Shown piece after piece: positions 10,902-21,445 of a stretch of DNA of 64,000 bases. Where the stretch lies: assembly GCF_000001735.4 (NCBI RefSeq), contig NC_003071.7, positions 19,071,443 through 19,135,442 on the forward strand. Reading direction: 5' to 3'. Numbering within the stretch: position 1 is the stretch's first letter; each line of letters begins with the position of its first letter. Below the pieces are notes generated by a model, which saw only the letters and a list, made by a program, of their open reading frames with translations, ran no database searches and was not told the DNA's origin. The position numbers and the translations under genes are program-made. The stretch comes from Arabidopsis thaliana. Its lineage: Eukaryota; Streptophyta; Magnoliopsida; Brassicales; Brassicaceae.

Positions 10902-12369
10902 TCACGCACGTGAGTTCCGACAAAGAGGACATGAACCATGAATCTTGAGCCACACATCTATACATTTCGCGTGGAAGCAATGGTCACATTCAGGTATAAA
11001 CCGTACGGTCTCTTTGCTCACATACTCTGATAAACAAATGGGACATACAATACCATTAGTCCCGGGAGGCCTTCTACTTTCTCCCAACTCCATTGTCTTG
11101 TATTTTTCTATTGTAGATTGGTCAAGACCCCTCGTGGCCATAACCTCTCTTGGTTGCTGCATTACGGTTGCGGCTGCCGCTGGTACTGCCCAATGTCGTC
11201 GTCTCGGTGTGTTGTGAATCCGGATAGCGATACAAGTAACAAAGAGGATGACTGCTCCTATTATGGACAAACATATAAGTACTGCTACTACTGCCCTGCT
11301 TAAATGACCTGCCAAGCCAATTAATGTTTGAGGAGTCAGTTTAACCACTTAAAAACAAAGTATGTAATTCGCCATTTTGATTATAGCGTGTGGAATGAGA
11401 TATTGAGAATACTTCCTTATATAGTTGAGGGGAAATATTGGATTTGATATTTTCTTAAAACGCAATTAAATAATCAATGGTCAAATTTAGTTCCTTCCAA
11501 CTATGATTTTCCGATTCTTGCTTAATGGGTAAAATAGTACTTGGAACACGTAAAACCTAAAGATTTCTTGGAGTTGAAGCTTTCCACGAAAACAGACAGC
11601 ATCTTCTTCATCCTTACCCATTATTGGAGTTATCTTGGGTCACAAGGAATGAAGAACAAGATAAGAAAAAAAAAGTTGAGTTCGTACCGGATTTTTTAGC
11701 ACCGAAGCATTTTACTTCGGGGGAGGCTTTGTTCTTGAATCCACATCTCAAGTAATCTATCTCACAACCTCTGCAATTAGGCGAGTTCCACTCCAACAAG
11801 AGGCTTTGATTGAGGTAGCTCGAGAATCTTGTTTCTGCAAACGGCGAATCAGCCGGAACATATATTCTCTTCACGATCTGACAAGAAGGAAGCATAGACT
11901 CTGCGAGAGCAAAATTAGACGTGGCGAAGAAGGAGGAGGTGGAATTACTTAGGCAAGGAATGGACGGATACCAAGACGGCAACACGAGCTCATTAGGACA
12001 AGTCAGGAACGTGTATAAGGTATCAAAGCGAGGAGAGAAAGGGGATCCTGAAATGTTGAAGGTTAAAAGCCTTTTAGCCAAACAGTTTTCAGGATCGTTG
12101 ATATAAATCTGTTGCTTTCTGTAGTCGATATACTGGACAAAAAATGTTCCGGACATAGGAAGTTGTAGGACTGTATTATTGAGATTGGTGCAGAGGAGAT
12201 TGAATAACGGATGGTCGCAGAAAGGGAAACGGATGGGGACTTCTAAGGGTCCACATCTGTGTGGTCTCGAATTAGAAGAAGAACATTTACTAGGGTTTGA
12301 GGCGTGTCGGAGAGGGAAGATGAAGAAGAGGAGGAAAAATAAAAGGAAAAGTTGTTTTGAGATTATCAT
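10902..12369 (-). CDS. ATL21B: RING-H2 finger protein, ATL21 type (middle tandem copy)
   Basis: Two exons, 12369-11688 and 11308-10902, join as TCC G|GT to give 362 residues. The order is: signal peptide (1-~24, LFLLFFLLFFIFPL), a GUB_WAK-type extracellular domain beginning CGPLEVPIRFPFC with many paired cysteines (~35-225), a membrane span (about 230-255, VLICLSIIGAVILFVTCIAI), the ATL GLD motif (GLDQSTIEKYKTMELGESRR) and a C-terminal RING-H2 (CPICL...ECDHCFH...CPLCR). This is the build of a membrane-anchored E3 ubiquitin ligase with an extracellular domain like that of wall-associated kinases. Substrates are unknown. Closest relatives are the copies on either side, so recent tandem duplication is likely. 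Matches At2g46494 by position and length as I recall. Confidence 0.87.
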
Positions 12370-12691
12370 TGTTCGATAGTACTAAGGAAAATGGTATTAC
12401 TAGTTGATATTAAACGAAAAATTCTGTTAAAAGAGTTTAACCATTCTCATAATTAAAGTACTACTAAGGAGAAAGTCAGAAAAGTCTACATTTTGTACAA
12501 GAAAAGTCAAGGATATGTTCCATAAATGGAATGCGTCGTTTGATATGGATATAAATAACTACATATCGTAAACCCAACAAAACTAGTATATATATCTTAC
12601 CACCAACAAATTTTTGAAAATGAACAAATTACCATTCTTAACATTTTCTAAAAAAAATCATAAATGGTTTATGTTTATAAGTCTTAACATC
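12370..12691. other. Spacer inside the ATL21 array
   Basis: AT-rich, 322 bp, resembling the spacer upstream of the distal copy. Probably the promoter of the middle gene and the 3' UTR of the proximal gene. No other feature. Confidence 0.4.
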
Positions 12692-14262
12692 TTAGACAGC
12701 TTGACGAGCCGGAGAAGGAGAATTCCGACAAAGAGGACACGAACCATGAATCTTAAGCCACACATCTATACATTCACTGTGGAAGCAATGATCACATTCT
12801 GGTATGCACCGCACGGTCTCTTTGCTAGCATACTCCGATAAACAAATAGGGCAAACAATATCATCATTATTTCCCGGTAATCTTCTACTCTCTCCTAATT
12901 CCGTTTTCTTATATGATTCTATTATAGATTCATCAAGACCCGTCGTGACTATAACCTCGTTTGGCTGCAAGGCGGCGATAGCCACGTTGCGTTGTATCAG
13001 GGAAGCGAATCTTTCGGAGGTGCAAACTCCGACTGCAATACAAGTAGCAAAGATCGTGAGCGGTCCAATTATGCTCAGGAGTATAATCTTAAGCACTTGT
13101 GGTTCCGTGTTGTAGCCTGCCAAAATCATGTTTCGAAAGATCAATTTACTTAAGCCACCATGTACGTATTATTTTTTCTTTGTTGAATCTGATGATAACA
13201 CAATCACTAAACAACAAGTCATGTTACCACTATTCTTTTAAAATTCGTATTATAAGGGATTATCTACGGAGTACAACAGTCTATGACATATTGAAAAGAG
13301 TGGAGATTTGATCTTTTTAAAAAATGTGGTTAAACAATATTTAACTAATCAATATATAGTCAACGGCTCAATGTCAAATGTAATGGCCTACTAGATTTTT
13401 TGTCTAGTTGTTTAATCATTGGATAATTATTTGAAAACCCCAAATAATCAAAGATTCCTCCAATTTGAACTTTTTTTATGAAGACTAACTCATTCGTCGT
13501 TAATTCATAACTATTAATTAATGTAAGTTATAAGAACTAAGAAGAGAAAGAATTGGAGTAATTTGTACCGGAATTTTCAAAAGGGAAGCATTTGACTTGG
13601 AGAGAAGTGTTGCTTCTGAATCCACATCTCAAAAAATCCCTCTCACAATCGCTACAACTTGGAGAATCCCATTTCAGCCAAAGGTCTTTATCGTTGACAT
13701 CAGTCGAGAATCTTGATTTCTTGGCAATAACTCGCCGAGAAACCGGAACATCTAATGTCTTGACGATCTGACAAGAAGGCAGCATAGATTTCGCGAGATC
13801 CAAACTAGTTGTAGCCAAGAACGAGGTCGTTGAATTGCCTAGACATGGGATGGAGTCAAACCTGGACGACTTTGCAACCTCATTAGGACAGCTCAAGAAC
13901 GTGTAGCTGACAAGGTAGAGAGCAGAGAAAGGAGATCTTGATATGTCGAAGGTCAAAAGCTTTCTTGCCAAGCAATTTTCAGGGTCATAGAGACGAATCT
14001 GCTGGCTTAAATAGTCGATCTCTCGGACAAGAAATGTTCCGGAATTAGGAAGCTTGAGAGCTGTCTTGGGACTAGCTGTGCATTGGAGATTAAATCCGGC
14101 ATGGCCACAGAGCTCAGGCTGTTTTGAGAGTAACCAGAAAGGGAAACGGACATGGACATCATCACGACCGCATGAGGAGGAAGAGCATTGTTGTGGGTGT
14201 GAAGCGTGTAGGAGAGGGAAGAGGAAGAAGAGGTAAAGGAAGAGTTGTTTTGAGAAAGTCAT
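12692..14262 (-). CDS. ATL21A: RING-H2 finger protein, ATL21 type (proximal tandem copy)
   Basis: Two exons, 14262-13569 and 13116-12692, joined in phase (TCC G|GC) give 372 residues. A signal peptide (1-~20) is followed by a Cys-rich GUB_WAK-like domain. This contains an insertion relative to the other two copies (WLLSKQPELCGHAG in place of CDHPLFN). A membrane span (LKIILLSIIGPLTIFATCIAV), GLD motif (GLDESIIESYKKTELGESRR) and RING-H2 (CPICLSEY, ECDHCFH, CPLCRN) follow. Predicted role: plasma- or endomembrane E3 ligase. It is the most divergent of the three copies and has a longer C-terminus (SPSPARQAV), so it may be the parental copy. Position fits At2g46495. Confidence 0.87.
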
Positions 14263-14622
14263 TTGGTGGTTTTTTGTACTAAGGGAGGGACAAGAAGACT
14301 TGTTATTATTTCACTTAATATATATATAGTTCAAACTTAAGAGATCTCTATCTTTCGTCTTTAAATAAAAATAACAATATTCATTTTGTTGGTTAGATGA
14401 GGAATAATAGAATATTGTAGTCTGATGAATCTATGGAAAGGTCGTACTTGTTCTCTTTAGTCAAGATACATTTTTAAGAAATTGAATGGAGACATGTTAT
14501 AATTCAAATCATGAGAACCCTAAGCACACACTTTCTTTAAGATAACAATATTTATTTTGTTGGTTAGACTAAGAACATTATAGTCGGAGGATCTATAGAA
14601 AGATTGTATTTGTTCTCTTTAG
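14263..14622. repeat. Spacer with an imperfect direct repeat of about 85 bp
   Basis: Upstream of the proximal ATL21 gene. Two similar blocks are seen, 14371-14460 and 14542-14621. Both run from ATAACAATAT through TTTTGTTGGTTAGA, ATTGTAGTC or ATTATAGTC, ATCTATRGAAAG and TTGTTCTCTTTAG. Sequence between them is unrelated. This looks like an old local duplication. Confidence 0.6.
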
Positions 14623-14997
14623 ATGATGCTCGCTAACAAACAAACCTTGTTAATATTTAAACGAAAACCTTGGCCCCTGCGATGGTCTTGCGTTTTGAAC
14701 GTGGTAAGCACAACTGAAAGGCTTGGTGAAGCTTTGGATTCTGTCATGGAAGCTGTACCGGGTCTTTGGAATCGCCTGCGATGCAAAGCATGGCTTATGT
14801 GTATCTTTTCGAATAGGAAGAGGATGATCGGACCTTGGTACCTTAAGGAATTCAAAGCGAAGCTCAATGACATGAAAGACTTGAGAAAACAGAGACATCA
14901 AAAAGAGCTACAGGAAGAGCAGATTCAATACGAAAGTAACGATTGTGAATTGCTTCTGCTCATCTTTGAGTTTCGTTCTCATCGATTTGCCTTTTGA
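14623..14997 (+). CDS. Open frame of 124 codons, doubtful gene
   Basis: A single ATG-initiated frame directly after the second copy of a local repeat. The product is basic in the middle (CIFSNRKRMIGPWYLKEFKA, then LRKQRHQKELQEEQ) with helix-forming composition, and ends in a hydrophobic stretch (LLLLIFEFRSHRFAF). I do not recognise a family. The frame lies between the ATL21 array and the convergent 3' end of PI4K gamma 4. It could be a lineage-specific small gene, a gene fragment, or chance: the opposite strand is also open for about 80 codons here, which lowers its weight as evidence. Confidence 0.25.
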   Translation: MMLANKQTLLIFKRKPWPLRWSCVLNVVSTTERLGEALDSVMEAVPGLWNRLRCKAWLMCIFSNRKRMIGPWYLKEFKAKLNDMKDLRKQRHQKELQEEQIQYESNDCELLLLIFEFRSHRFAF

Positions 14998-15298
14998 AGT
15001 TCCTGTAAGATTTTGACAGTTTTGGAGTTTCACAGTAGATTTGACGTCATTCATTGCTTATTAACAGAGAGACATGTATATCGTAGAGAAGAGCTAAATC
15101 TTACAAAGAGAGAAAACTATTGTAAACACTTAAATTGTCATTACCATGAAATATGTCTGAGTGAAGTTAACAAAACACCTTGAACATGTCCAAAGAATGA
15201 CAGAAATGAAAAAGTTTTAAAAATACAAAAGCCAACAGGTTTATAAAAAGCAAACCAAAGAGTATATACCAGAGTTTTGAATTAAACAAGAACCATTT

Positions 15299-17092
15299 TT
15301 AGTGTTCCTGAGAGTGATCGAGATGGTAATCCATCACATCGGATAGGGCTTCGAGGAATGCAGCTTCGCTCGTCCCTGGAAGCACAGCTTCTTGAGCTTC
15401 CTCTACCATTTCCTCCACCAGAGACTTCTTGCTAAGTGTTTCTCTGCACATTATGGTTCCAATCTCAAATGCTGTTAGTCCTCTTTCCACTCCTTTCTTC
15501 AGTAGCATCGTTGAGATTCTGAGCGTTTGAGCCGTCTCTGCCGGCATTTTCCATCCATGAAACTTTAGTAGATCAATATCTTCCTCTGCGTCCAGTGATC
15601 TTATGTACTCTTGGGTCTCTGCAGAGTACGGTTTCCGGGCTTGTGGCCAATATAGCCACTCAAACGTGCAATCTTCAAACTGATGACGAAAACAAAAGTT
15701 AGTTTCATGACAATGAACACTATAGGCAAAACTGAATCCAAGAAAGAATAGAAAAAGAGTAAGAGCACTTACGCTTTCAGGCAAGCAGTATCCATGGTCT
15801 ATAGGAACCAAAACGAGCTTCCCGCTTTCGTCCTTGGTCATCAAAATGTTCCCACCATGTCTGTCTGCGTTGGCCAGTCTAATATCCAACACAGAAATCT
15901 TATGAACTTCTTCTACTGGAAATGAAAGTGGACCCATATCTTCACAGCTGCCATCGTTCTCAGTAAACATCTGAAGTGATCCAATCTTGGTTTTGATTCC
16001 TTTGGGATGGTTAAACCCTGGATGCAAACATTCAATCATAGCTGTGGGAGGTACACCAGCAAAACCTATCTCTTCACCAAACATAGATTTGTTTCCACTT
16101 TTGGGATGATCCAAAATGTATGCAGCGACTTCCCTTAATGCACCTTCTCCAACCTTTGTTCCTTTCTTCAAACCTTCACCGTTTGGCGAAAGTGGTAAAC
16201 CCTGAGGATTGTTCTCAGCCATTGGTTCCTCATCTATTGGCTTAAACACACCCACAAATTTGTTGCCAGATGGACCCTGCATGAAATAAGCTCCTCCCGT
16301 ACCTTCGCTTGACCTGACCGGAGAATTCCCACTTTTAAGTCCATCAGAAGCAGACTGAATCATATCTTTAACCACCAGAGGTACTTTAGCCTTGGAGTTA
16401 ACAACTACCGGCTCCAAAGAAAGCTTTTTTGGTGGCACAATGCTCTTAGCTTCACGACCCTTCTTATCTTTTGCTTGTGGGGCAACAATAGACAACTCAA
16501 AGTTCTTCTCCACCGGCTTAACTCGAACTTTAGCAGATCTCCGCACAAGCAGATGCAAAACCGAGTCATCGTTTCTACAAATGTCATTAATAAGACTCTG
16601 GTCTTCCAACTTCTCACCTTCGTAAAGAATCTCCTGTTCATCAGGATCAACAAAGTCTCCACGCTTTTTCGAAATCTGCTTCTTCACATACCCAATGTTT
16701 CTCCCTCTCTCGACATGAAACCTGCAGTGTTTCCCACAGGTAGTCTTAACATCAAGAACCTGAAGATCAGAGAGCTTAAGAACCAAGTGGAGAATGTTGC
16801 CTTCACTAACACCATAATCACGCATATTAGAATTGCTTCTAGCTAGCTCTCGACCACCGAAAACAAGCTTCTGATTCCTCACAACAAAGCCGCGGTAAGA
16901 CTGAATCCGAAGCTTAACAGACTCAATGGAATCAGACTCAAGCACTCGCATTGGTATCACCGATCCAGGAAGTGTAAGGTAAATCATGATGGTGTCGTCA
17001 GGATAAGAATCAAGACAAGAATTGGCACGAACCAGAGGCATAATCAATGGCTCGCTACGAACCGGACTTAACGCAACACCAGCTGATGACAT
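15299..17092 (-). CDS. PI4KG4: Phosphoinositide 4-kinase gamma 4 / ubiquitin-like domain kinase
   Basis: Two exons, 17092-15773 and 15679-15299, give 566 residues. Two ubiquitin-like domains lie at about 34-111 (IYLTLPGSVIPMRVL...) and 112-190 (DVKTTCGKHCRFHVE...). The PI3/PI4-kinase fold follows a linker, with FVGVFKPIDEEP, the catalytic loop DIRLANADRHGGNIL and metal-binding VPIDHGYCLPES. Some members of this plant type II gamma class act as protein kinases; UbDK gamma 4 is reported to phosphorylate RPN10 and UFD1, linking it to the proteasome. The 93-nt intron (15772-15680) has GT-AG ends, is a multiple of three and contains no in-frame stop, so the whole stretch is also open as one 597-codon frame. 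A leader intron may lie at about 17410-17330. Matches At2g46500. Confidence 0.92.
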   Translation of the reverse strand: MSSAGVALSPVRSEPLIMPLVRANSCLDSYPDDTIMIYLTLPGSVIPMRVLESDSIESVKLRIQSYRGFVVRNQKLVFGGRELARSNSNMRDYGVSEGNILHLVLKLSDLQVLDVKTTCGKHCRFHVERGRNIGYVKKQISKKRGDFVDPDEQEILYEGEKLEDQSLINDICRNDDSVLHLLVRRSAKVRVKPVEKNFELSIVAPQAKDKKGREAKSIVPPKKLSLEPVVVNSKAKVPLVVKDMIQSASDGLKSGNSPVRSSEGTGGAYFMQGPSGNKFVGVFKPIDEEPMAENNPQGLPLSPNGEGLKKGTKVGEGALREVAAYILDHPKSGNKSMFGEEIGFAGVPPTAMIECLHPGFNHPKGIKTKIGSLQMFTENDGSCEDMGPLSFPVEEVHKISVLDIRLANADRHGGNILMTKDESGKLVLVPIDHGYCLPESVSALTLFLFFLGFSFAYSVHCHETNFCFRHQFEDCTFEWLYWPQARKPYSAETQEYIRSLDAEEDIDLLKFHGWKMPAETAQTLRISTMLLKKGVERGLTAFEIGTIMCRETLSKKSLVEEMVEEAQEAVLPGTSEAAFLEALSDVMDYHLDHSQEH

Positions 17093-18570
17093 CTTCTTTC
17101 ACTTGGAGAAATCTAAGAACTTTCTTACGGAAAAAAACAGGATTCGATGTTCTTCACAACACAAAATCCCTCAGCTTCTATATATATATATACAACAAAC
17201 CGCAATAATCCCTAAAATCCCAATACCATCGCTTCTTCTTCTTTTTCGAGAAACAACAATAACAAGCCCTAGGAAAAAACAGAGGAGATCAAACCTAAAC
17301 AGATCAGGGATTGATTGATAGCTACAGGTGAATCAAATCGAGCCAATTGATGTCGCCGATGACGTACCATATGAAGAAAAAAGAAAGAGAGAAAGAGAGC
17401 GGATTCTTACCAGAAGGAAAGAACCAAAGAGGAAATTGGGACAAGGCGTGGAGCTTTAACGATGATGATCCAATCCAATAATAGAGTTTTTAGGGTTCAA
17501 TCTAATGGCGTACAAAACAGCTCGCGAAACAAGGGTCAAAAGAGTTTAGAGGAAAGAGAGAGAGGTTTTTCAAAAGGAAAGTGGTAGGAAGGACACGTGT
17601 CTCCACCTCGTTCGCGTAGGTGACGCGTACAATGAAGCTTCTTCTTCTTCTTCTTTAATGTACACTTTTCCTTTGTTTATTGTCAACGGTGTACGGCAGT
17701 TTCGTTGATTTTGTTTTGTATTTTACCCTTGGAGTGGAAACCAAGCCAGAGACTTTGGGGTTTTAATCGTCATTATTTCACCGTTTTGGATTAGGATGCT
17801 TTTAAAACTTCGGATAAGGAGAGAGTTAGTATTTGAATCAATGAACCAGTACAATCGTAATTCGTATGGGCCTACAGATAAAAAGATGGGCCTTTTAATT
17901 CGCTTCTTTAACTCGTTTCATATCCCTTTGTTCTATTCAACCTTTCAGGCTTTCTGCTATGGAACATGAATATTGTTGGTCCAGTTGCATCTTAACCAGG
18001 TTCATGAACATCTAACTAAGATTCAATTTGATAGCTTTATATCTTCAAAATCTCATGTTTGATCTAAGTAAACATAACATCGACAATTCTCTGTTTGTGA
18101 CTTCTTGAGAGTCTCCATCACCTTTATAATGATCACACCAAATCCAAAACCAGAAAATCTCTTCAAAAGTTGTATATAATCAAACCATCTACTTGGTAAA
18201 AACCACAACTTTTCTACTGCAAAACTCACGTAAGTCTCTCGTGCTTCTGATTACAGTAAAGCTAAATTCGAAATGCAAACGTAGTGATTAAATGATCCTC
18301 AAAGCTGAGAAAAGTTGTCATTATTCAATCAAAAGATTAACAGGCTTAGAATTCCATTTTAAGCCTTACAGAATCAAATACACGAAACCAGAAACTGAAA
18401 CAACACACAACAAAAGCTTGAAGGTAAAAATGCAACATTGCATCAAGTTCTTATTCATAAAACAAAGAAGATAAAAGGAAAGACCTTTTTTTTAGCCCAC
18501 ACTATTCATTCATTAACAGGTGATGATGATCGAGAGTGTTCCTTAGATCCCAAAAGATGTTTACTTGGTT
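17093..18570. promoter_or_regulatory. PI4K gamma 4 promoter and spacer to SDH4
   Basis: Contains the PI4K gamma 4 leader (to about 17530) and, at 17592-17601, the 10-bp palindrome GACACGTGTC (G-box/ABRE type) close to the probable transcription start. GACGCGTAC follows at 17622-17630. Beyond about 17700 it is AT-rich with no gene seen, and the last ~100 bp is probably the SDH4 3' UTR. The 60-codon frame at 18292-18474 has no recognisable content. Confidence 0.5.
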
Positions 18571-19026
18571 TCAGAGAAGAAACAAGATAATATCTTTAAG
18601 AACGATAATCTGGAACAATCCCAAAGACATCACAATCAAATTCCTTGTCATTTCTTGGTGAACATAATCCGCCAAAATCTCTTCCATTCCTTCATGTATG
18701 TGAAAGACTACAGGGATTTTGCGTAAGAAAGAGCCATTAGTGTAACCTCGAGAAGACGATTGACGCGAGAATTTGGCTGCCTTGTTGAGTTCAGATTGCC
18801 CAATTGAAGACGAAATCGAGCGATCGGTGACGAGATTGGTTGAATCTGGTTTCAGTTTCTGGGCTTGTGCGAAGGGGATTGAAGAGAGGTCTCTTCCCAG
18901 TGGGTTTCTCACGGCGGCGGTGGCGGATGCGGAGGAGATGTGACTCATCGAGAAAGGTAGAGACTTTGAGAGAGTGGCTCTCTGGGTTTGACGGTGGAGA
19001 TCGAGGATAGTGCGGCGGAGAGACAT
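18571..19026 (-). CDS. SDH4: Succinate dehydrogenase subunit 4 (complex II membrane anchor)
   Basis: A single exon of 151 residues. ATG 19026 (MSLRRTILDLHRQTQR) is the first ATG of the frame; the frame is open further upstream but without an ATG. The N-terminal ~80 residues are rich in Ser, Arg and Ala, as in a mitochondrial presequence. The mature part includes PVVFHIHEGMEEILADYVHQ, matching the plant SDH4 conserved block with a His and the DYVH element, and one clear hydrophobic segment at the C-terminus (NLIVMSLGLFQIIVLKDIILFLL). Plant SDH4 is much reduced compared with the three-helix bacterial SdhD; SDH3 and extra plant subunits complete the anchor. It holds SDH1/SDH2 at the inner membrane for succinate:ubiquinone oxidoreduction. 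Matches At2g46505. Confidence 0.92.
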   Translation of the reverse strand: MSLRRTILDLHRQTQRATLSKSLPFSMSHISSASATAAVRNPLGRDLSSIPFAQAQKLKPDSTNLVTDRSISSSIGQSELNKAAKFSRQSSSRGYTNGSFLRKIPVVFHIHEGMEEILADYVHQEMTRNLIVMSLGLFQIIVLKDIILFLL

Positions 19027-19744
19027 CGTGGCCGAGGAGATAATCTGACGGAGAAGGATTGAAATTGGATCTGATCGGAGAAACAAACCCTATGTGAAAT
19101 GAATCGGAAGCACAATTCTCGTCGTAGAGGTGAAGATGCATTAATGGAGTTGGGCTTTATACTGGGCTTTTCAGAACTACCAGAAGCCCAAACCAAAACC
19201 AAAATAGATTATTATGTGCTGCATTGCATAAAATAATGGACCAATGGAAAAAAAATAATTGATTCTCATTTTTAAGTAATTTTTAGCTCAGTCTCTTGAA
19301 ATGTCAATATATCATATTCATGACCAATATATAAGATTTGGTCACTTCAAAATTCAAATGTACATGAACATTCTACAAGATAATTAATCAAATATTTACC
19401 TGAATAACATTGATTGGATAATATTAACTTGTTATAACTATTGCTTTATTTGAAAAAAAAAAAGAATGGATCCCAAATTGTAACTGAATAAAGCATCCAT
19501 AACAAAGAAAGAGAAGTCAAATATCTTTCATACTTTATTTGATTTTCTAAAGTATAGGAAATATTTTCCCAAGATACAAATATGTGAATCAATGGTCTAA
19601 ATAAAGTTAATGAATATACTTAAACCGGATTCCTTTCACTATAAGAAAGAGAAAAGAAAAAAGGATTTTATCTATTTCTAGTTGAACCTGAAAGTTATCT
19701 ATACTGAAACAAGAATAGACAAAAGCTTCACCATCATGTGAAAC
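19027..19744. promoter_or_regulatory. SDH4 promoter and 3' region of AIB
   Basis: Three Site II-type motifs lie 125-165 bp upstream of the SDH4 ATG: TGGGCT at 19151-19156 and 19163-19168, and AGCCCA at 19185-19190. The remainder (19230-19740) is AT-rich and includes the 3' UTR of the bHLH gene. No gene is seen. Confidence 0.6.
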
Positions 19745-21445
19745 TTATATATCACCAGAGACCTGTGAACTAGAAGAAGGCAATGGCGGTTGCGTCGAGC
19801 TGGTCTCGGGGTAAAACGCTGCTATAAGCTTCTCTTTCGTCAATGGATCCGACCCGTTGTTAGACTTTATCACAAAAGTGTGAAACATTGTGTCTTCAGC
19901 TAATGATAACTTAGCCTCCATTAGACTAACATTTGAGTTTCTCATTGCTTGTATGATTCTTGAAGCTGGATGTGAATCCAAAGGCGAGATTACTCTTACA
20001 ACAACCTCTTCATTCATAGCTTGAATGTCAACTTCTGGACTTTCTTCTACTGTTATTGTGTTTGATTCTGATAAGCTCTTATCTGTTCCTACTCTTTCAT
20101 CTTCCATTATCTTGACTTTCTCTTGAAGCTCTTTGATGTAAGAAATTGCGTCTCCAAGTAGAGAAGCCTTGTCCATTTTAGAAATGTTTGGAACAACTGA
20201 TCGTAAAGCGTAGAATCTTTGGTTAAGCTTCTCGCGTCTCTGCCTCTCAGCTTCCACATGGTTCAATGGCTCTTCTCTTCCGTTTGCAGGCTTTCTCCCT
20301 CTCTTTCTCGGTCTCTTCTCATCAACAACAGAAACTATTCCTGCTCCTGCTAACAAGCTCACTGGTCTTTTCTCTGTACAAGATTCTGATTTTTCTTGCT
20401 GAGTGTTTGTAGATGGATTCGAAGAAGCAGCAACTGATGATCCCGCAAACTCAATCTGCGTCTTGTAATTGTTATTATCTACAACCATATTCACATTCTC
20501 TAGCACTTTCACATCATCCCTCTGAGGTGTGTAACCAAATGTTGGACCTTTATTGTTATTATAGCCTTCCCAACTTTGAGGAGTGAATCTCTCATCCAAG
20601 TTTCTTCTCACTTCGAGCTTCTTAGGATACGCGTGAGCTCCACTCAAATCCTGCCCGAAAAGCTTGTGAATCCCTCCAGTCATGTTAGTGTTTGAAGTCA
20701 CCATTACTGGTTGCGTAACTCTCCTCATGAACAAAGCTTGAACAGACTTAACCAAGCCAATGTTTTCAGGCAAAGACCAAACAGAACCAAGCTCAAGAAC
20801 ACCAGCATCAGTAGGAACCATAACGATCGTTCTGATTCCCGCAGATTTCGCCATAAAAGACCTGAAACAATAGTCAGACTCAGAGTTAACTGCATCAGAG
20901 AGCCACACATGTTTCCCTGAAGAATAACACCTCCCAGGACCGCCTTCACCGTGATTGAAGAAGAAATACATGGAAGCTAAGAAGAAAATCTCAGTAGCAG
21001 TAACTTTCTCTAAGCTCAAAGCATAATTGTCTTCATCAGATCCACCAAACAACCTATGAAGCTTCTGCAACACTCTCTTCCTCATATCTTGCCATGTCTC
21101 TTCCTCTGCCCCCATGTTGTTAAAATTATAAGACCTAACAACTTTTGATTCCTCTTCCTCATTAGGCTCTCGACAACACCCATCTCCCCAACCTAAGACT
21201 TGTTGTCCGGATCTAGACATGGTTTGTTGCCAGAAAATAGCGTAGTTCCAGCTGAAATTCTCCGAGTTTGGCCAATCAACGAGACTAGAGAGCTTCTTAT
21301 TCAGAGTATCATCAGTTCCCATAACAAGAAAGAGATTCTGATTCGAATTAGAGTTTGCTCGAAGAAAATCAGAAGCTAAATGCCCTAAAACAGCACTAAC
21401 CACCGATTTATCTTCATCATCCCAACCTAAATCACTCATATTCAT
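19745..21445 (-). CDS. AIB: bHLH transcription factor AIB / JAM1 (bHLH017)
   Basis: An intronless gene of 566 residues. The N-terminal bHLH-MYC_N domain (about 45-235: [58 protein letters not shown]) is the JAZ/MED25-interaction type found in MYC2 relatives. The basic helix-loop-helix is at about 392-445 ([17 protein letters not shown]). Its His-Glu-Arg contact residues predict binding to G-box CACGTG. A C-terminal ACT-like region follows. Subgroup IIId proteins (JAM1-3) repress jasmonate responses by competing with MYC2; this one was first named for ABA induction. The 5' leader holds one upstream ATG with a 29-codon frame (21565-21476). Matches At2g46510. Confidence 0.93.
   Translation of the reverse strand: MNMSDLGWDDEDKSVVSAVLGHLASDFLRANSNSNQNLFLVMGTDDTLNKKLSSLVDWPNSENFSWNYAIFWQQTMSRSGQQVLGWGDGCCREPNEEEESKVVRSYNFNNMGAEEETWQDMRKRVLQKLHRLFGGSDEDNYALSLEKVTATEIFFLASMYFFFNHGEGGPGRCYSSGKHVWLSDAVNSESDYCFRSFMAKSAGIRTIVMVPTDAGVLELGSVWSLPENIGLVKSVQALFMRRVTQPVMVTSNTNMTGGIHKLFGQDLSGAHAYPKKLEVRRNLDERFTPQSWEGYNNNKGPTFGYTPQRDDVKVLENVNMVVDNNNYKTQIEFAGSSVAASSNPSTNTQQEKSESCTEKRPVSLLAGAGIVSVVDEKRPRKRGRKPANGREEPLNHVEAERQRREKLNQRFYALRSVVPNISKMDKASLLGDAISYIKELQEKVKIMEDERVGTDKSLSESNTITVEESPEVDIQAMNEEVVVRVISPLDSHPASRIIQAMRNSNVSLMEAKLSLAEDTMFHTFVIKSNNGSDPLTKEKLIAAFYPETSSTQPPLPSSSSQVSGDI

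Noticed and set aside
15680-15772. PI4K gamma 4 as a single 597-codon exon
   Set aside because: The extra 31 residues interrupt the conserved IDHGYCLPES-FEDCTFEW junction and are bounded by good splice sites; the 566-residue form fits the family. Kept as a finding on intron retention.
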